Source of the DNA: Nematocida ironsii
Lineage: Eukaryota > Microsporidia
NCBI GenBank assembly: GCA_001642415.1
Contig: LTDK01000174.1
Span: forward strand, 186,001-250,000
Direction of reading: 5' to 3'
Length of the DNA: 64,000 nucleotides
This document shows, piece by piece, positions 27,568 to 37,206 of this stretch. Below the pieces are notes generated by a model, which saw only the letters and a list, made by a program, of their open reading frames with translations, did no database searches and was not told the origin of the DNA. Every line of letters starts with the position of its first letter. Positions within the stretch are counted from its first letter, which is position 1. The translations under genes and the position numbers were made by a program.

Positions 27568-29121
27568 TTATTTATTCATATTTCCTTTCCACTGGTTTCC
27601 TTTGCACTTAAACTGTGTAACAAGTATAAGATGGTCTGACGGATAATGGTGCGTAGGAAATCCTACTATTTTAGATACATATTCTTCATCCACCGGACCA
27701 AGAGAGCAAATAGGTTTTAGTCTATCATTATACCATATATAATCAATCACACCAGCGAATCCTGGGGTGTAATTAGTGAATCCCATATTCACGAAAGAGT
27801 AACTCTCAGAAAGAGAAAGGGAGTGTGTATACCCTTTATTACTGTATGGCTCATAGGAGAGGCCTAGTAAATCTCTGCTGTTTGGTTTAAGCACGCCTTG
27901 TGAGTACATTTCGTACAGGGAAGAGTTAGGGAGGGAGTTAAAGTCACCGCATATGATTAGTTCTGCATTTGGGTACCTCTGCATGATTGCATCTACTTCT
28001 TTAAGAAGCATAATCCCCTGGAGAGTTTTTACGTCTGGGTACTCTGGGTCCCAGTGCATATGCGTATTTACTACAACTGTATGTCTCCCTCCTTCTCTTT
28101 CCAGTACTATTGCTAGTCCTATATTATCCCTGCTCAGTACTCTATTCGCAATATGTTCATGTTCTGAAATAGCTTTCTGTGAGAACAGCTGGGATAAGTA
28201 TATGCACCTTTGCTCTATCATCTGAAAGAAAGAACCCTTCCAGAATATGGCGCATCCATCCACTAGCCGCTTTTCACCCTCAACCATTGTTCTTGCTCTG
28301 GATTTTTGGTAGAAGACAGAGTCGTAATCTGCTCTAATTTTAAACTGCTCTCTAAAGTAGTCTGAGTAACTGCCTGTATCCATCTCTTGGATGCAAAGAA
28401 TATCTGCCCCATACGAAGTTGCTTCTTGAAGGATTGTTGCCTTCCTTGTCTCCCACTGCAGTGCCCATGCGGGTACATATGAGAAACTCTGACTATTCGC
28501 ATATGTTGGACATAGAATATTATACGTTGCCACTGTAATTGTCTCTGTATAATCAATATTATTATCCTGTGGTGCAAATACCCACCCTCTCTCCCAGTGC
28601 GGGTAGTTCATTGCGACATTATCCCTGCAGTACCTAATCACACCAAGCCCACCAGAGGTGTTGTAAACTATTTGAATCTGCCCAATTAATGGATTATCAT
28701 CTAAGTCTAACTTCTCCATCTGATAAAGCATGCCAAATTCCAGAGGAATTGAAGAAAGAAGATTACTCCCCAGCCGAAGCTCCTTTAAGTTATACAATTT
28801 CCCCAATTCTCTGGGAACTCGCTTTATTCTGTTATGCGACAGGTCTAATACGCTCAGTCCTGTCAGCCTGGATATTTCAGGCGGTATCTCTGATATACTG
28901 TTATACGACAGAGATAGAGTACTCAGTGTCTCCCAATGCATTATTTTCGGTGATATTAGTGTTAGTCCCTGCATAGACATATCAAGCCCAGCAGTTTCAT
29001 CAACTGCCTTCTCAACAACTGTCTTCCTGCTTTGGTACGGCTTGTAGTGTCTGAAAGGCCTAGCCACCAATACTCCACCGCTCTTTTCCTTGTGCGCTGT
29101 GCTAAAGTTGTCACCATCCAT
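27568..29121 (-). CDS. CCR4: CCR4 deadenylase (LRR plus EEP nuclease)
   Basis: 517 aa catalytic subunit of the CCR4-NOT complex, shortening mRNA poly(A) tails. Leucine-rich repeats occupy about 60-150 (LSLSYNSISEIPPEI, VLDLSHNRIKRVPRELG), followed by the endonuclease/exonuclease/phosphatase domain: VATYNILCPTYA, CIQEMDTG (metal-binding Glu), VVNTHMHWDPEYPD, ICGDFNSLPNS and the final SDH in YPSDHLIL. The start is ATG 29119-29121; the longer frame has only a TTG. The long Gln-rich N terminus of yeast Ccr4 is missing. Confidence 0.95.
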   Translation of the reverse strand: MDGDNFSTAHKEKSGGVLVARPFRHYKPYQSRKTVVEKAVDETAGLDMSMQGLTLISPKIMHWETLSTLSLSYNSISEIPPEISRLTGLSVLDLSHNRIKRVPRELGKLYNLKELRLGSNLLSSIPLEFGMLYQMEKLDLDDNPLIGQIQIVYNTSGGLGVIRYCRDNVAMNYPHWERGWVFAPQDNNIDYTETITVATYNILCPTYANSQSFSYVPAWALQWETRKATILQEATSYGADILCIQEMDTGSYSDYFREQFKIRADYDSVFYQKSRARTMVEGEKRLVDGCAIFWKGSFFQMIEQRCIYLSQLFSQKAISEHEHIANRVLSRDNIGLAIVLEREGGRHTVVVNTHMHWDPEYPDVKTLQGIMLLKEVDAIMQRYPNAELIICGDFNSLPNSSLYEMYSQGVLKPNSRDLLGLSYEPYSNKGYTHSLSLSESYSFVNMGFTNYTPGFAGVIDYIWYNDRLKPICSLGPVDEEYVSKIVGFPTHHYPSDHLILVTQFKCKGNQWKGNMNK

Positions 29122-29183
29122 AGAAGAAAACAAAAAGAAAGAAAACAAAAACCCAAAGAAAGTGAAATCGTAAAATAGCTGGT

Positions 29184-29717
29184 TTAATAGTAATTGGCCA
29201 TGAAAAGAGCCTTCTTTCCAAACATCTCTTCAAAGACTACTCCCATTGGCTCAAATCTGTTTGAAAACTCATCCTTGTGCTTAGCTTCGATGATCATTTT
29301 CTCAAGTCTTGACCCGTCCTCTCTTATAACGGTTCTTCTATCTACGATGTGAGAAGGAGCAACTAAATCATTGACTACTCTCTCTTGGTATCCGGCATGT
29401 GTGATTGGTGACTGTATAACTTGTTTTCCTCCCTTTCCTTCTACCATCTGTACCTTTCTATCTCTAATTATGAACACTGTCCCATTTAAAACACTTTCTA
29501 ACTTCTCAATAAGTGCGGCTTTCTGTTTTTTCATTGCTGCCATGATCCCCTCTGAAACTGCAACTGCTGTAGTAAGAATTCCTTCCTTTTGAATTGGAGT
29601 TACTTTTATGGTGGAATATTCTTCCTCTGGGATGCTTGCATTATTTACTGCAGCACGAATCAGATCCACTACTTGTTTATTCTGTGTTGTATTTGAATCT
29701 TCTCTCTTAAATGACAT
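29184..29717 (-). CDS. RPS7: 40S ribosomal protein eS7
   Basis: 177 aa. The C-terminal half LVAPSHIVDRRTVIREDGSRLEK matches eS7's LVFPSEIVGKRIRVKxDGSRLxK, and VFIIRDRKVQ matches VVFIAQRRI. The start at ATG 29715-29717 gives the family-like N terminus; the frame stays open upstream but its extension would be hydrophobic and un-ribosomal. The sequence immediately before the ATG on the coding strand is ACCCTGTC. Confidence 0.9.
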   Translation of the reverse strand: MSFKREDSNTTQNKQVVDLIRAAVNNASIPEEEYSTIKVTPIQKEGILTTAVAVSEGIMAAMKKQKAALIEKLESVLNGTVFIIRDRKVQMVEGKGGKQVIQSPITHAGYQERVVNDLVAPSHIVDRRTVIREDGSRLEKMIIEAKHKDEFSNRFEPMGVVFEEMFGKKALFMANYY

Positions 29718-29725
29718 GACAGGGT
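29718..29725 (-). promoter_or_regulatory. CCCTG start-proximal motif of RPS7
   Basis: The coding strand reads ACCCTGTC directly before the start codon. The uS10 gene has CCCCTGCA in the same position and eL29 has CCCCTG nine bases before its ATG. Short CCC-type motifs near start codons are known for microsporidian ribosomal protein genes. Confidence 0.45.
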
Positions 29726-29905
29726 GTAAAAAATAAAAGAAATAAAAATGGGATAAAATTGAAAGAATCCCAATTATAAAGATACTTTGATTATTTATGG
29801 TGTAATATGATGTAAACCACATTTAATGCATTAATTCTGTTAAAAAATCCAAGATTATGATTATGTTTTACTCTTTGAATTTCTTACTTTAATTTAATTT
29901 TTCAT

Positions 29906-29911
29906 CCCCTG
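29906..29911 (+). promoter_or_regulatory. CCCCTG motif upstream of RPL29
   Basis: CCCCTG lies nine bases before the eL29 ATG. The same core precedes RPS7 and RPS20 starts at two bases. Confidence 0.4.
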
Positions 29912-29920
29912 GTAAGAAGA

Positions 29921-30208
29921 ATGGCCAAGTCAAAGAACCACACAAATCAGAACCAGAATAGAAAAGCACACAGAAATGGAATCTACAAGCCAAAGGACTG
30001 GCAGAAACTCCCAACCAGAGGTGTACCAGCAGCAGCACTTAAGGAGACCAGAGATGAACTGAAGCAGTTATACCCAGTGAGCAAGAAGAAGCTGATGTCC
30101 TTTGAGGAGAGGTATGCAAAGGAGATGGAAGACCCAGCAATTAAGAGAAGAAGAATGATAAAATCCATTGGAATCAGAAAGATGGCTCTCAACGGAATTT
30201 ACTTATAA
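29921..30208 (+). CDS. RPL29: 60S ribosomal protein eL29
   Basis: 95 aa. The N terminus MAKSKNHTNQNQNRKAHRNG is nearly identical to eL29 across eukaryotes. After GIYKPKDWQKLPTRGV the protein carries a C-terminal tail of about 50 charged residues ending KRRRMIKSIGIRKMALNG, longer than yeast eL29 (59 aa). It is divergent from eS7 across 203 bp, giving a paired ribosomal-protein promoter region. Confidence 0.95.
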   Translation: MAKSKNHTNQNQNRKAHRNGIYKPKDWQKLPTRGVPAAALKETRDELKQLYPVSKKKLMSFEERYAKEMEDPAIKRRRMIKSIGIRKMALNGIYL

Positions 30209-30621
30209 GAATTCCTGGTTAAATAAATAACTATAACGGTATTTTATAAATTGCAAATTTATGCACTCCTTCTCCAGAAAATAATTTATGCAATTTTTCT
30301 TAAATATTCAAATAGAAAAATATTAATTTTACCAGAGCATTAGCTTATCCTTTGAATATAAGAAAGTGTTATTACCGTGTATAATAAGTGAGTGTACGGA
30401 ATATTCTATTAAATATTATAAAATTATTATTTTAGGTATATAAATATTTGATAAATATAGAAATATTATATATGATGGGAAAATAATGGTATTATAGTGA
30501 TAATTAAACTAATTAGGAGTGATTAACTGTAATAAGTACGTTAATTACTTCAATTTGGAATATTTCTTACTTCTGTTTTTGGCGGGCACTTTACTATAAA
30601 TTATTTCTAATTTACCTCCCC
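30209..30621. other. 413-bp AT-rich spacer
   Basis: No gene found. It contains the 16-base string ATGCACTCCTTCTCCA near 30258, repeated upstream of the tRNA at 57320; this may be chance. The end of the spacer (TTACCTCCCC) is the immediate leader of the EXO1-like gene. Confidence 0.5.
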
Positions 30622-31590
30622 ATGGGAATTGCAGGTTTATTGCCTATGCTTAAACCCCACATGGAATATGTGGAAGTGTCTGATTTAAAGGGGCTTAAGA
30701 TTGGGGTGGATGGATACTCTTGGCTGTATAAAGCCATTACAGTGCATGCTGCCGATATTTATCTTAAGCCAAATGATCCTGCTGTAATAAACAAGTACGT
30801 AAGTGTTTGTGTTAAAAAGTGCAAAGCACTACTTGCACACGGTATAGAGTTGTTTTTTGTGTTTGATGGGGAAGAGCACCCAATGAAGAAGAACACAAAC
30901 CAAAAGAGACGGGCACAGAAGGCAGAAGTACAGAAGAAAGTAGAGTATTTCCTTAAAAGAGGAAACTTACGTGAGGCTAAATCCTTAATGAGCAGATGCA
31001 TGAAAGTGGATGTGGAGATGGTAAATAACCTTGCAATTGCTTTGAAGAAAATGAACATTCCGTATATGACTGCACCATATGAAGCAGATCCACAACTTGT
31101 ATACTTGGAAAGGAATGGGCACATTGACTGTATCACCACTGAGGATAGTGACTTAATTGTGTATGGTGCTAATAAAGTAATATTTAAGCTAAATGAGCTA
31201 CAAGGTGGAGAAATGTTTGACAGAGAAAGAATCCTTTCCAGATGCTCTATCCCCACTAAGTGTTTACTCACACAGCTAAAGGAAATTGTTTCTTTGTGCG
31301 GATGTGACTACACAAACGGAATTAGTAAAGTTGGTCTAATAACTGCACATAAGTTAATGATGATGCATAAAACAGTAGAGGGCTGTATCCAATATTTAGC
31401 ACAAAAGCAAAGTGGTGTTATTGATCACATTGATATCTGCTCAAAAGTAATATGTACTTTTAATATGCATGTGGTAAAAGATCCTTCATGTGGTCAAAGA
31501 GTCTACTTAAAAGGTACATCAGAAAAAGAAGCAGATGACATTTCATTATTTGAAGATGTTTCATTTTTAGGATTACTTGAGCCAGTGTAA
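30622..31590 (+). CDS. EXO1: EXO1-like 5' flap/exonuclease (XPG/Rad2 family), short form
   Basis: 322 aa. N domain MGIAGLLPMLKPHM with VDGYSWLYK (D30), VFDGEEHP, and I domain APYEADPQLVYLERNG and ITTEDSDLIVYGANKVIFKL, then the H2TH region SLCGCDYTNGISKVGL. ITTEDSDL...GxxKVIxK is closer to EXO1 than to FEN1. The catalytic core is complete but the long C-terminal MutL/MutS-binding tail of EXO1 is absent, and no FEN1-type PCNA-binding tail (QxxLxxFF) is visible. Role: 5' resection and mismatch excision. Confidence 0.88.
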   Translation: MGIAGLLPMLKPHMEYVEVSDLKGLKIGVDGYSWLYKAITVHAADIYLKPNDPAVINKYVSVCVKKCKALLAHGIELFFVFDGEEHPMKKNTNQKRRAQKAEVQKKVEYFLKRGNLREAKSLMSRCMKVDVEMVNNLAIALKKMNIPYMTAPYEADPQLVYLERNGHIDCITTEDSDLIVYGANKVIFKLNELQGGEMFDRERILSRCSIPTKCLLTQLKEIVSLCGCDYTNGISKVGLITAHKLMMMHKTVEGCIQYLAQKQSGVIDHIDICSKVICTFNMHVVKDPSCGQRVYLKGTSEKEADDISLFEDVSFLGLLEPV

Positions 31591-31743
31591 TTCCTGTGTT
31601 CTTTCTACTGAGAATAGAAAATTTCTGTTTTATTGCAGTATAATACTTGCATAGAAATAAATCGTATTGTATGAACTTTCATTTTGGATGCTTTTAATTT
31701 TTATTACATTTTTCTATGCTGTAAAAATATATTTTATAGCTTA

Positions 31744-34107
31744 TTACAGAATATCTGCAGAAATTCCAAATATTTCTCTGATTTTCTGTGATATAAGTCT
31801 GTTCTGCTTGTATATTCCCAGGAGACCAGTTCCGAAAAGTCTGTCTTTCTTTTCTAAATACGGCAGAATATAAAATACGTGTACTGGTAAGTATTTTGCA
31901 TCTCTAAGGTCGTTTTTTACTTCTTTTCTTTCTAAGCTGTGCTGTAAGCTGAGAACTGCCTGCTTAAATGTAGATGTTCCTGTGTATATCGCAAATTTAT
32001 CAATGTGAAGTATAAAATACGTTGTAATATACTCTATCATGATATTCCTGGTTTTCTGTATAAAGTATATATCCAGTAGTAAAAAGTGCTCTAACTTTCT
32101 GTCTAGTATGTCTCCCTTTATCAAAAGCTGGTCAAGGGATGCTTTTACTAAAGAAAGAAGGTGAACAGTAAAACATCCAAATATTTCACCAGATACTTGT
32201 GTGAATTCACTTTGTAAAATTTCAATTTTACTTTTTGTGGTTTTTTCTGGGTCTGAATTCTCTTCTGGCTTTATTTCAGACTTCTCTTCTGGCTTTATTT
32301 CTTTTTCTTTTATTGTAGGTATTTGACTGATTAGCACAAGAACTTCTTCTGGTAAGTGAATAAATTCAGAAATTGCAATGAATTTTCTACTTGTACAGTT
32401 TGTGAAGATAGACTGACCAAATACACATTCTTTGTTCAGAGGATGATTCCATCTTTCTATCTCCACAGAAATTGAAGAGTCTTTGTGGTAACTAATATTG
32501 TTAATGTCTACATCAGGTACTTTAGATATGGTTTTAAACACTCTTTTCATCGACTGAATAAGTTTTTCCAGTACTTCTTCTGCCATTTCTTCTACCTTTA
32601 TTTCTAGTCCTGCAATGGATGTCTTTATAAATTTGCCAAGTGTCATTATAACCCTCTGCACACTTCTTTGATACTTTTTCAAGAATGGCGTAGTATGGTC
32701 TGCTGTATTTTCAAGCTCTGTCACTCGTGTGACTAAATCCATTAGGATCTTCTTTCTATTTTTAAAGCAGTTAGATGGTTCAATTCCTCTGATCTTTTCG
32801 GATATATTAACGTGTGTTGGGAGTACATCTGCGAGTACGTCTCTAACCACTGCAGCAATCTGCAGCGCGCATCCGTGTACGATAAGTATTGATTCTTCTG
32901 ATCTAACTAAATGCACATTCATAAGCAAAAGATCCCCGCCAGCTTGTTTTTCTTTATTAGCAAGAAATCCGTACTTGTTTTGAAAGAGTTCATTGTACAT
33001 AAGATTGGCAGAGTCTAGCCTGGTTATTCGCTGTATATTGTACGCCATAGTATCTTCTGCTGTATTTACAGCTTCCTTTGTTAGCTCTACTAAGAACCTT
33101 CTAATCCAGTCTACAATCTTATCAAATAAATCCTTCTCAGTTACTGATGAATCGTACAGTGGAAGTGTTATTTGTGCCATTCTTTTTGGAGAGCTTCTAT
33201 TCAATTTTATTTCTTCGTATAAGTCTGTGTTATACCTGTACTTTTTATTCCCTGCACAATTCTCCTGTCTTTTATGCAAGATACTCTGTACATTGTGCAG
33301 TAATGCAGTCACTTCAGATGTAAACTGTGCTAATCCTCTAGAAAGTATTTGTGACTCATCCTCTCCATTGATTACCTTTTTTTTATGCATTGCCACTTGC
33401 ATTTCTTTTGATACACCATTAATTATTTTTACCATACGCTCATTAACAGAATTATATACAGCAACAAGTGCACATCCTGCAATCTTCTCTAACACCCGAA
33501 TGTCCATAGATGATATACGAATTATACCGTGTAAACTGTCTTTAATCCGTGTTTCTATCTCTTTCTTTGCCTTCCAAAGACTGTTCTCTGTGTAATACTT
33601 AATCTCTGACTGTACTGCTTTCTCCTCTACATACTGAATATTATTCATTATTTCATTCAGTCTTCCTGCATGTATGTCACTTATTGAAATTATGTCAACA
33701 GCAAGCGCCTGCTTTATTTCTGACTCATCAAGGTCTTTTTTATACTGTGCCTGTTCCTCTTTCAAACTGTCTATGTACTTTCCTATGTTATTGCTCTTAA
33801 CAGTGCTAATAAGTGTACTTAAATGTGCCTCAATCTCTGAAATATTCTTTGCTGCTGTATTTACTTCCTTATGCACTTGGTGATACTTTATTGCTGAATT
33901 CTTCAGTGGCCCAGTGTTCTCTGTTATTAAAGACTCAATCCCTGCGAATAACATCTGATACGCATCCTCAAACTCCTCGCTCTTCTTCTCTGACATGGAT
34001 ATTTTCTGTATAACTGGCCCTGGAATGTATCCCTCCTGTAATATTTCTGGAAAATCTACTCGTATTTTCTTCAGTGCATTCTCAAGCTGTCGGTGGTTCT
34101 CTGGCAT
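31744..34107 (-). CDS. large helical protein, probable exocyst subunit SEC8/EXOC4
   Basis: 787 aa, almost entirely helical and coiled-coil, with no membrane segment. The N terminus (LENALKKIRVDFPEILQEGYIPG, a run of polar residues, then NSAIKYHQVHKEVN) follows the Sec8 pattern of a short helix, xEYPxLxxxxYxP, and xFNxSIxxYxxV. A Lys/Glu-rich insertion (KEKEIKPEEKSEIKPEE) lies near residue 610. Sec8 is a subunit of the exocyst tether for secretory vesicles at the plasma membrane. The resemblance is weak outside the N terminus; another tether (Sec5, Vps, COG) is possible. Confidence 0.45.
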   Translation of the reverse strand: MPENHRQLENALKKIRVDFPEILQEGYIPGPVIQKISMSEKKSEEFEDAYQMLFAGIESLITENTGPLKNSAIKYHQVHKEVNTAAKNISEIEAHLSTLISTVKSNNIGKYIDSLKEEQAQYKKDLDESEIKQALAVDIISISDIHAGRLNEIMNNIQYVEEKAVQSEIKYYTENSLWKAKKEIETRIKDSLHGIIRISSMDIRVLEKIAGCALVAVYNSVNERMVKIINGVSKEMQVAMHKKKVINGEDESQILSRGLAQFTSEVTALLHNVQSILHKRQENCAGNKKYRYNTDLYEEIKLNRSSPKRMAQITLPLYDSSVTEKDLFDKIVDWIRRFLVELTKEAVNTAEDTMAYNIQRITRLDSANLMYNELFQNKYGFLANKEKQAGGDLLLMNVHLVRSEESILIVHGCALQIAAVVRDVLADVLPTHVNISEKIRGIEPSNCFKNRKKILMDLVTRVTELENTADHTTPFLKKYQRSVQRVIMTLGKFIKTSIAGLEIKVEEMAEEVLEKLIQSMKRVFKTISKVPDVDINNISYHKDSSISVEIERWNHPLNKECVFGQSIFTNCTSRKFIAISEFIHLPEEVLVLISQIPTIKEKEIKPEEKSEIKPEENSDPEKTTKSKIEILQSEFTQVSGEIFGCFTVHLLSLVKASLDQLLIKGDILDRKLEHFLLLDIYFIQKTRNIMIEYITTYFILHIDKFAIYTGTSTFKQAVLSLQHSLERKEVKNDLRDAKYLPVHVFYILPYLEKKDRLFGTGLLGIYKQNRLISQKIREIFGISADIL

Positions 34108-34167
34108 TCAAAACAAAATTCTTATTCCATTAATTAAATGCGTCTTTAAATAAATTCCATCATAATT

Positions 34168-35226
34168 TTATTCTGTTGCTTCCGGTGAATTTGAATTATT
34201 TCTATTAATTTGAAAATATCTAATTCTGCACTGTCTATCAGTTCTTCCGGTTAGATCCTTTGCTACTTTACTCCATACGGGCTTCTTTGAGTCATTTACA
34301 GCTTTAAGAAGCTTTTCATCCTCCTCGGGCGTCCATGGACTGTTATTCCTTGCTGGGTCTAAATAATATACAAACCTTTCTCTGCACTGAAATTGTGTCC
34401 TTGATGGAACGTATTTACACACTTCTTTCCAGTTACCTTTTTTATGCTTTCTCACACCTTCTAAAAGAGCTTCGTCCTCTTTCTTTGACCACTTTCCGTG
34501 TTTTATAATTGGGTTTAGTACTCTTTTGTATCTGTACATACACTGCTTTGCCGTTTTATTCTCAAAATCTGTGGCTATTTCTGTCCAGCTCTTCTTCCCT
34601 TCTGATTGAACTAATTGTGTGAGTTTTAAGTCTTCTTCCTCTGTCCACTGAGAAGTAGGCTTACTTCCTTCTAATTCTAAATATCTGGAGTATACAGATA
34701 TAGGTGCTCTTCTCACGGTTTTACAGGTTTCTTCCCAGTTTTCCTTGTTCTTTTTTATTTCTTTGTCTTCCTCTAGCTGGAATTTGTCCTGCCTATATGC
34801 TGGATTCCGTGGGTGGTACCATAATTCCATACATTCTATAACTGGTCGTCCTACGTGCTTAGATACAATGGGCCATATAGAATGCTTTACATTCGGCAAG
34901 AACACTTTCTCTGCAATAAAATATGCATTTATTTGGGCAAGGATGTTGTCTCCTTCTGTTGGTTGGTTTGTTTCTATGTCTGTGTGCCCTGTTAGGTATT
35001 GATACACTGGTTTTTTTAAGCCAGAAGGAGCCCTCTTCTTTTTTGTTTTCTTTTTGTGCTCTGTCAATTGCTTCCTTAAGATTACCAGCACGTCCAGTTT
35101 GCTCATAATGTCTAAGTACTCTTCATGTAATTTATTCTGCATTTCTCTGTTCATTTTTAGAATTGCAGTTTCTTCTAGCCCGCTGGATGTTCCATCTGAA
35201 AAACTTAACAGCAAATCTTCATCCAT
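34168..35226 (-). CDS. Myb/SANT-repeat DNA-binding protein (SNAPC4/Myb-like)
   Basis: 352 aa. At least three tandem Myb repeats are clear: SQWTEEEDLKLTQLVQSEGK..W, GKWSKKEDEALLEGVRKHKKGNW and SPWTPEEDEKLLKAVNDSKKPVW, each followed by an R-x-x-x-QC-x-x-R recognition helix. A partial repeat (SIWPIVSKHVGRPVIECMELW) precedes them. A half-repeat plus several full repeats is the SNAP190/SNAPC4 architecture, which recognises snRNA promoters; c-Myb, Bas1 or Cef1 are less fitting. Divergent from mtHsp70 with only 15 bp between start codons. Confidence 0.75.
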   Translation of the reverse strand: MDEDLLLSFSDGTSSGLEETAILKMNREMQNKLHEEYLDIMSKLDVLVILRKQLTEHKKKTKKKRAPSGLKKPVYQYLTGHTDIETNQPTEGDNILAQINAYFIAEKVFLPNVKHSIWPIVSKHVGRPVIECMELWYHPRNPAYRQDKFQLEEDKEIKKNKENWEETCKTVRRAPISVYSRYLELEGSKPTSQWTEEEDLKLTQLVQSEGKKSWTEIATDFENKTAKQCMYRYKRVLNPIIKHGKWSKKEDEALLEGVRKHKKGNWKEVCKYVPSRTQFQCRERFVYYLDPARNNSPWTPEEDEKLLKAVNDSKKPVWSKVAKDLTGRTDRQCRIRYFQINRNNSNSPEATE

Positions 35227-35241
35227 AGAAAAAATTTACGA

Positions 35242-37182
35242 ATGGGTGCACAGAGAAACATAGCTGGAATATTCGCCAGAGCAACTGGTCAGACAGAAAA
35301 TTCACATATTATCAGTGCATGCAATATTCTACAGACAATTCTTACGGGTGGTGAAATATCCCGTGGATACGTTGAAAAGGTTCTCGGCATAGACTTGGGA
35401 ACAACTAACTCATGTGCTGCAGTGCTAGTAGATGGAAAAAATCCGAAAATCATAGAGAATACGCAGGGAAAGCGGACTACCCCATCTGCCGTTGCATTCA
35501 ATAAAGGGCAAGTTTTAGTGGGTGAGGATGCAAAAAAGGCTGCTTTTAATAATCCGCTTGGTCTTATTACTTCATCTAAACGGCTTATGGGAAGAAAGTA
35601 TACGGATCCAGAGACTATTGAGCACATGGGGACTGTTCCGTACAAGATTGTACCCCACACAAATGGAGATGCATGGATTGAGGTGGATGGCAAGGCACAC
35701 TCTCCACAGCAAATAGGTGCAGCTGTGCTCAAGTATTTAAAGGACTCAGTTGAGCATGTTTTGAAAGAAAAGATAGACAAGGCTGTTATAACTGTTCCTG
35801 CATACTTTACAGACTCACAGAGGCAGGCCACAAAAGTATCGGGTGAGATTGCTGGTCTAAATGTGCTAAGAGTGATAAACGAACCTACTGCGGCAGCTCT
35901 TTCATATGGCATAGATACTTCACAGGATGGAACTGTTGCAGTATACGATTTAGGTGGGGGAACTTTTGACGTATCAATACTTGAGATAAAGGACGGGATA
36001 TTTGAGGTGAAAGCCACGAATGGGAACAGCCACCTGGGTGGAGAGGATTTTGATGCAGCACTTACAAATTACTTATTAGACAAAATAGAGAAGGAGAATA
36101 AAATACAAATTAGAAATAATCCTATTGCTGTACAAAAGGTTAGAGAAATTTCTGAGCAAATCAAGTGCACACTCTCTGAAAAAGATAATGCCACAGTAGC
36201 TCTAGATTTACCTGGCATTTCATCTGAGAGAAATAAACCTGTTGGTTCTATTCCTCTTTGTGTTACTAGAAGAGAGTTTGAAGAACTGATTTCTCCACTA
36301 ATTGAAAAAACGCTATCACCCTGCAAAGAAGCTCTTTTAGATGCAGATATTAAGAAAGGAGCAATTGATAATGTAATTGTTGTTGGTGGAATGACAAAAA
36401 TACCTGCAATTAGAAAAGCTGTTGAAAAGGTCTTTGGAAAGGCAATTACACCGGGTGTAAATCCAGATGAGGCAGTAGCTGCAGGTGCTGCTGTGCAGGG
36501 GGGCATACTTGCAGGACAGATGCAGGACTATTTACTTATTGATGTGGCACCACTCAGTCTTGGAATAGAAACTCTTGGTGGTATTTTCAGTAAAATAGTT
36601 GAGAAGAACACTTCCATTCCCACCAAGAAAACACAGACGTTTACAACTTCTGAAGATGGCCAGTCTTCTGTTACAGTAAAAATATATGAGGGAGAAAGGC
36701 CATTAGTCGCACATAATAAATATCTAGGGGAGTTAGTCCTTTCAGGCATACCTCCTCTTCCCAAAGGAGTGCCAAAAATAGAGGTCACTTTTGAAGCAGA
36801 TGCAAATGGAATGTTTACAGTAACAGCGAAAGACAAAGAAACACAAAAACGCCAAAATATTACAATTAAACCATCCGGTGGTCTTTCGAAAGAAGAAATT
36901 GCGTCTCTTATCAAAGAAGCAGAAGATTCACGGCTTCTCGATGAAAAAGAAAAACTTCTAATAGAAACAAAACAGAAAGTGTCAGAGTACATCAAACAAC
37001 ACCATGAAATACGTAAAGGTCTTAAGAGCCCGATTTCTGCAGAAGATTCTCATAGATTAGATAATAAAATATCTGATCTTTTAAGTCTTATAAAGAAATC
37101 CTCTACCACAAAGGAGGAAATAGAATATCATTTGTCGGATCTGAGAAAGGATGCAGGAAGTGTCTGGAGAAACCATAAATAA
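35242..37182 (+). CDS. SSC1: mitochondrial-type Hsp70 (mitosomal chaperone)
   Basis: 646 aa. The ATPase domain starts LGIDLGTTNSCAAVLVDGKNP at residue 48; phosphate-2 VYDLGGGTFDVSIL and the linker before VAPLSLGIETLGG are intact. RTTPSAVAF, VRVINEPTAAALSYG-type wording and YDLGGGTFDVSILEI are mitochondrial or bacterial DnaK type, and there is no ER KDEL or cytosolic EEVD end. About 45 residues precede the core (MGAQRNIAGIFARATG...), Arg-containing and nearly acid-free, a plausible targeting presequence. Family role: import motor and Fe-S scaffold chaperone; JAC1 and PAM16-like partners lie in the same window. Confidence 0.95.
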   Translation: MGAQRNIAGIFARATGQTENSHIISACNILQTILTGGEISRGYVEKVLGIDLGTTNSCAAVLVDGKNPKIIENTQGKRTTPSAVAFNKGQVLVGEDAKKAAFNNPLGLITSSKRLMGRKYTDPETIEHMGTVPYKIVPHTNGDAWIEVDGKAHSPQQIGAAVLKYLKDSVEHVLKEKIDKAVITVPAYFTDSQRQATKVSGEIAGLNVLRVINEPTAAALSYGIDTSQDGTVAVYDLGGGTFDVSILEIKDGIFEVKATNGNSHLGGEDFDAALTNYLLDKIEKENKIQIRNNPIAVQKVREISEQIKCTLSEKDNATVALDLPGISSERNKPVGSIPLCVTRREFEELISPLIEKTLSPCKEALLDADIKKGAIDNVIVVGGMTKIPAIRKAVEKVFGKAITPGVNPDEAVAAGAAVQGGILAGQMQDYLLIDVAPLSLGIETLGGIFSKIVEKNTSIPTKKTQTFTTSEDGQSSVTVKIYEGERPLVAHNKYLGELVLSGIPPLPKGVPKIEVTFEADANGMFTVTAKDKETQKRQNITIKPSGGLSKEEIASLIKEAEDSRLLDEKEKLLIETKQKVSEYIKQHHEIRKGLKSPISAEDSHRLDNKISDLLSLIKKSSTTKEEIEYHLSDLRKDAGSVWRNHK

Positions 37183-37206
37183 ATAAACTAATTTAAAAAC
37201 AAAAAA

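Noticed and set aside
29911..29921. GGTAAGAAG before the RPL29 ATG as a possible 5' mini-intron donor
   Set aside because: No matching branch point or acceptor at a useful distance; the gene reads completely from its ATG.
30258..30273. 16-base string ATGCACTCCTTCTCCA shared with 57320 upstream of the elongator tRNA
   Set aside because: A single shared 16-mer in 64 kb is close to chance and no further similarity surrounds it.
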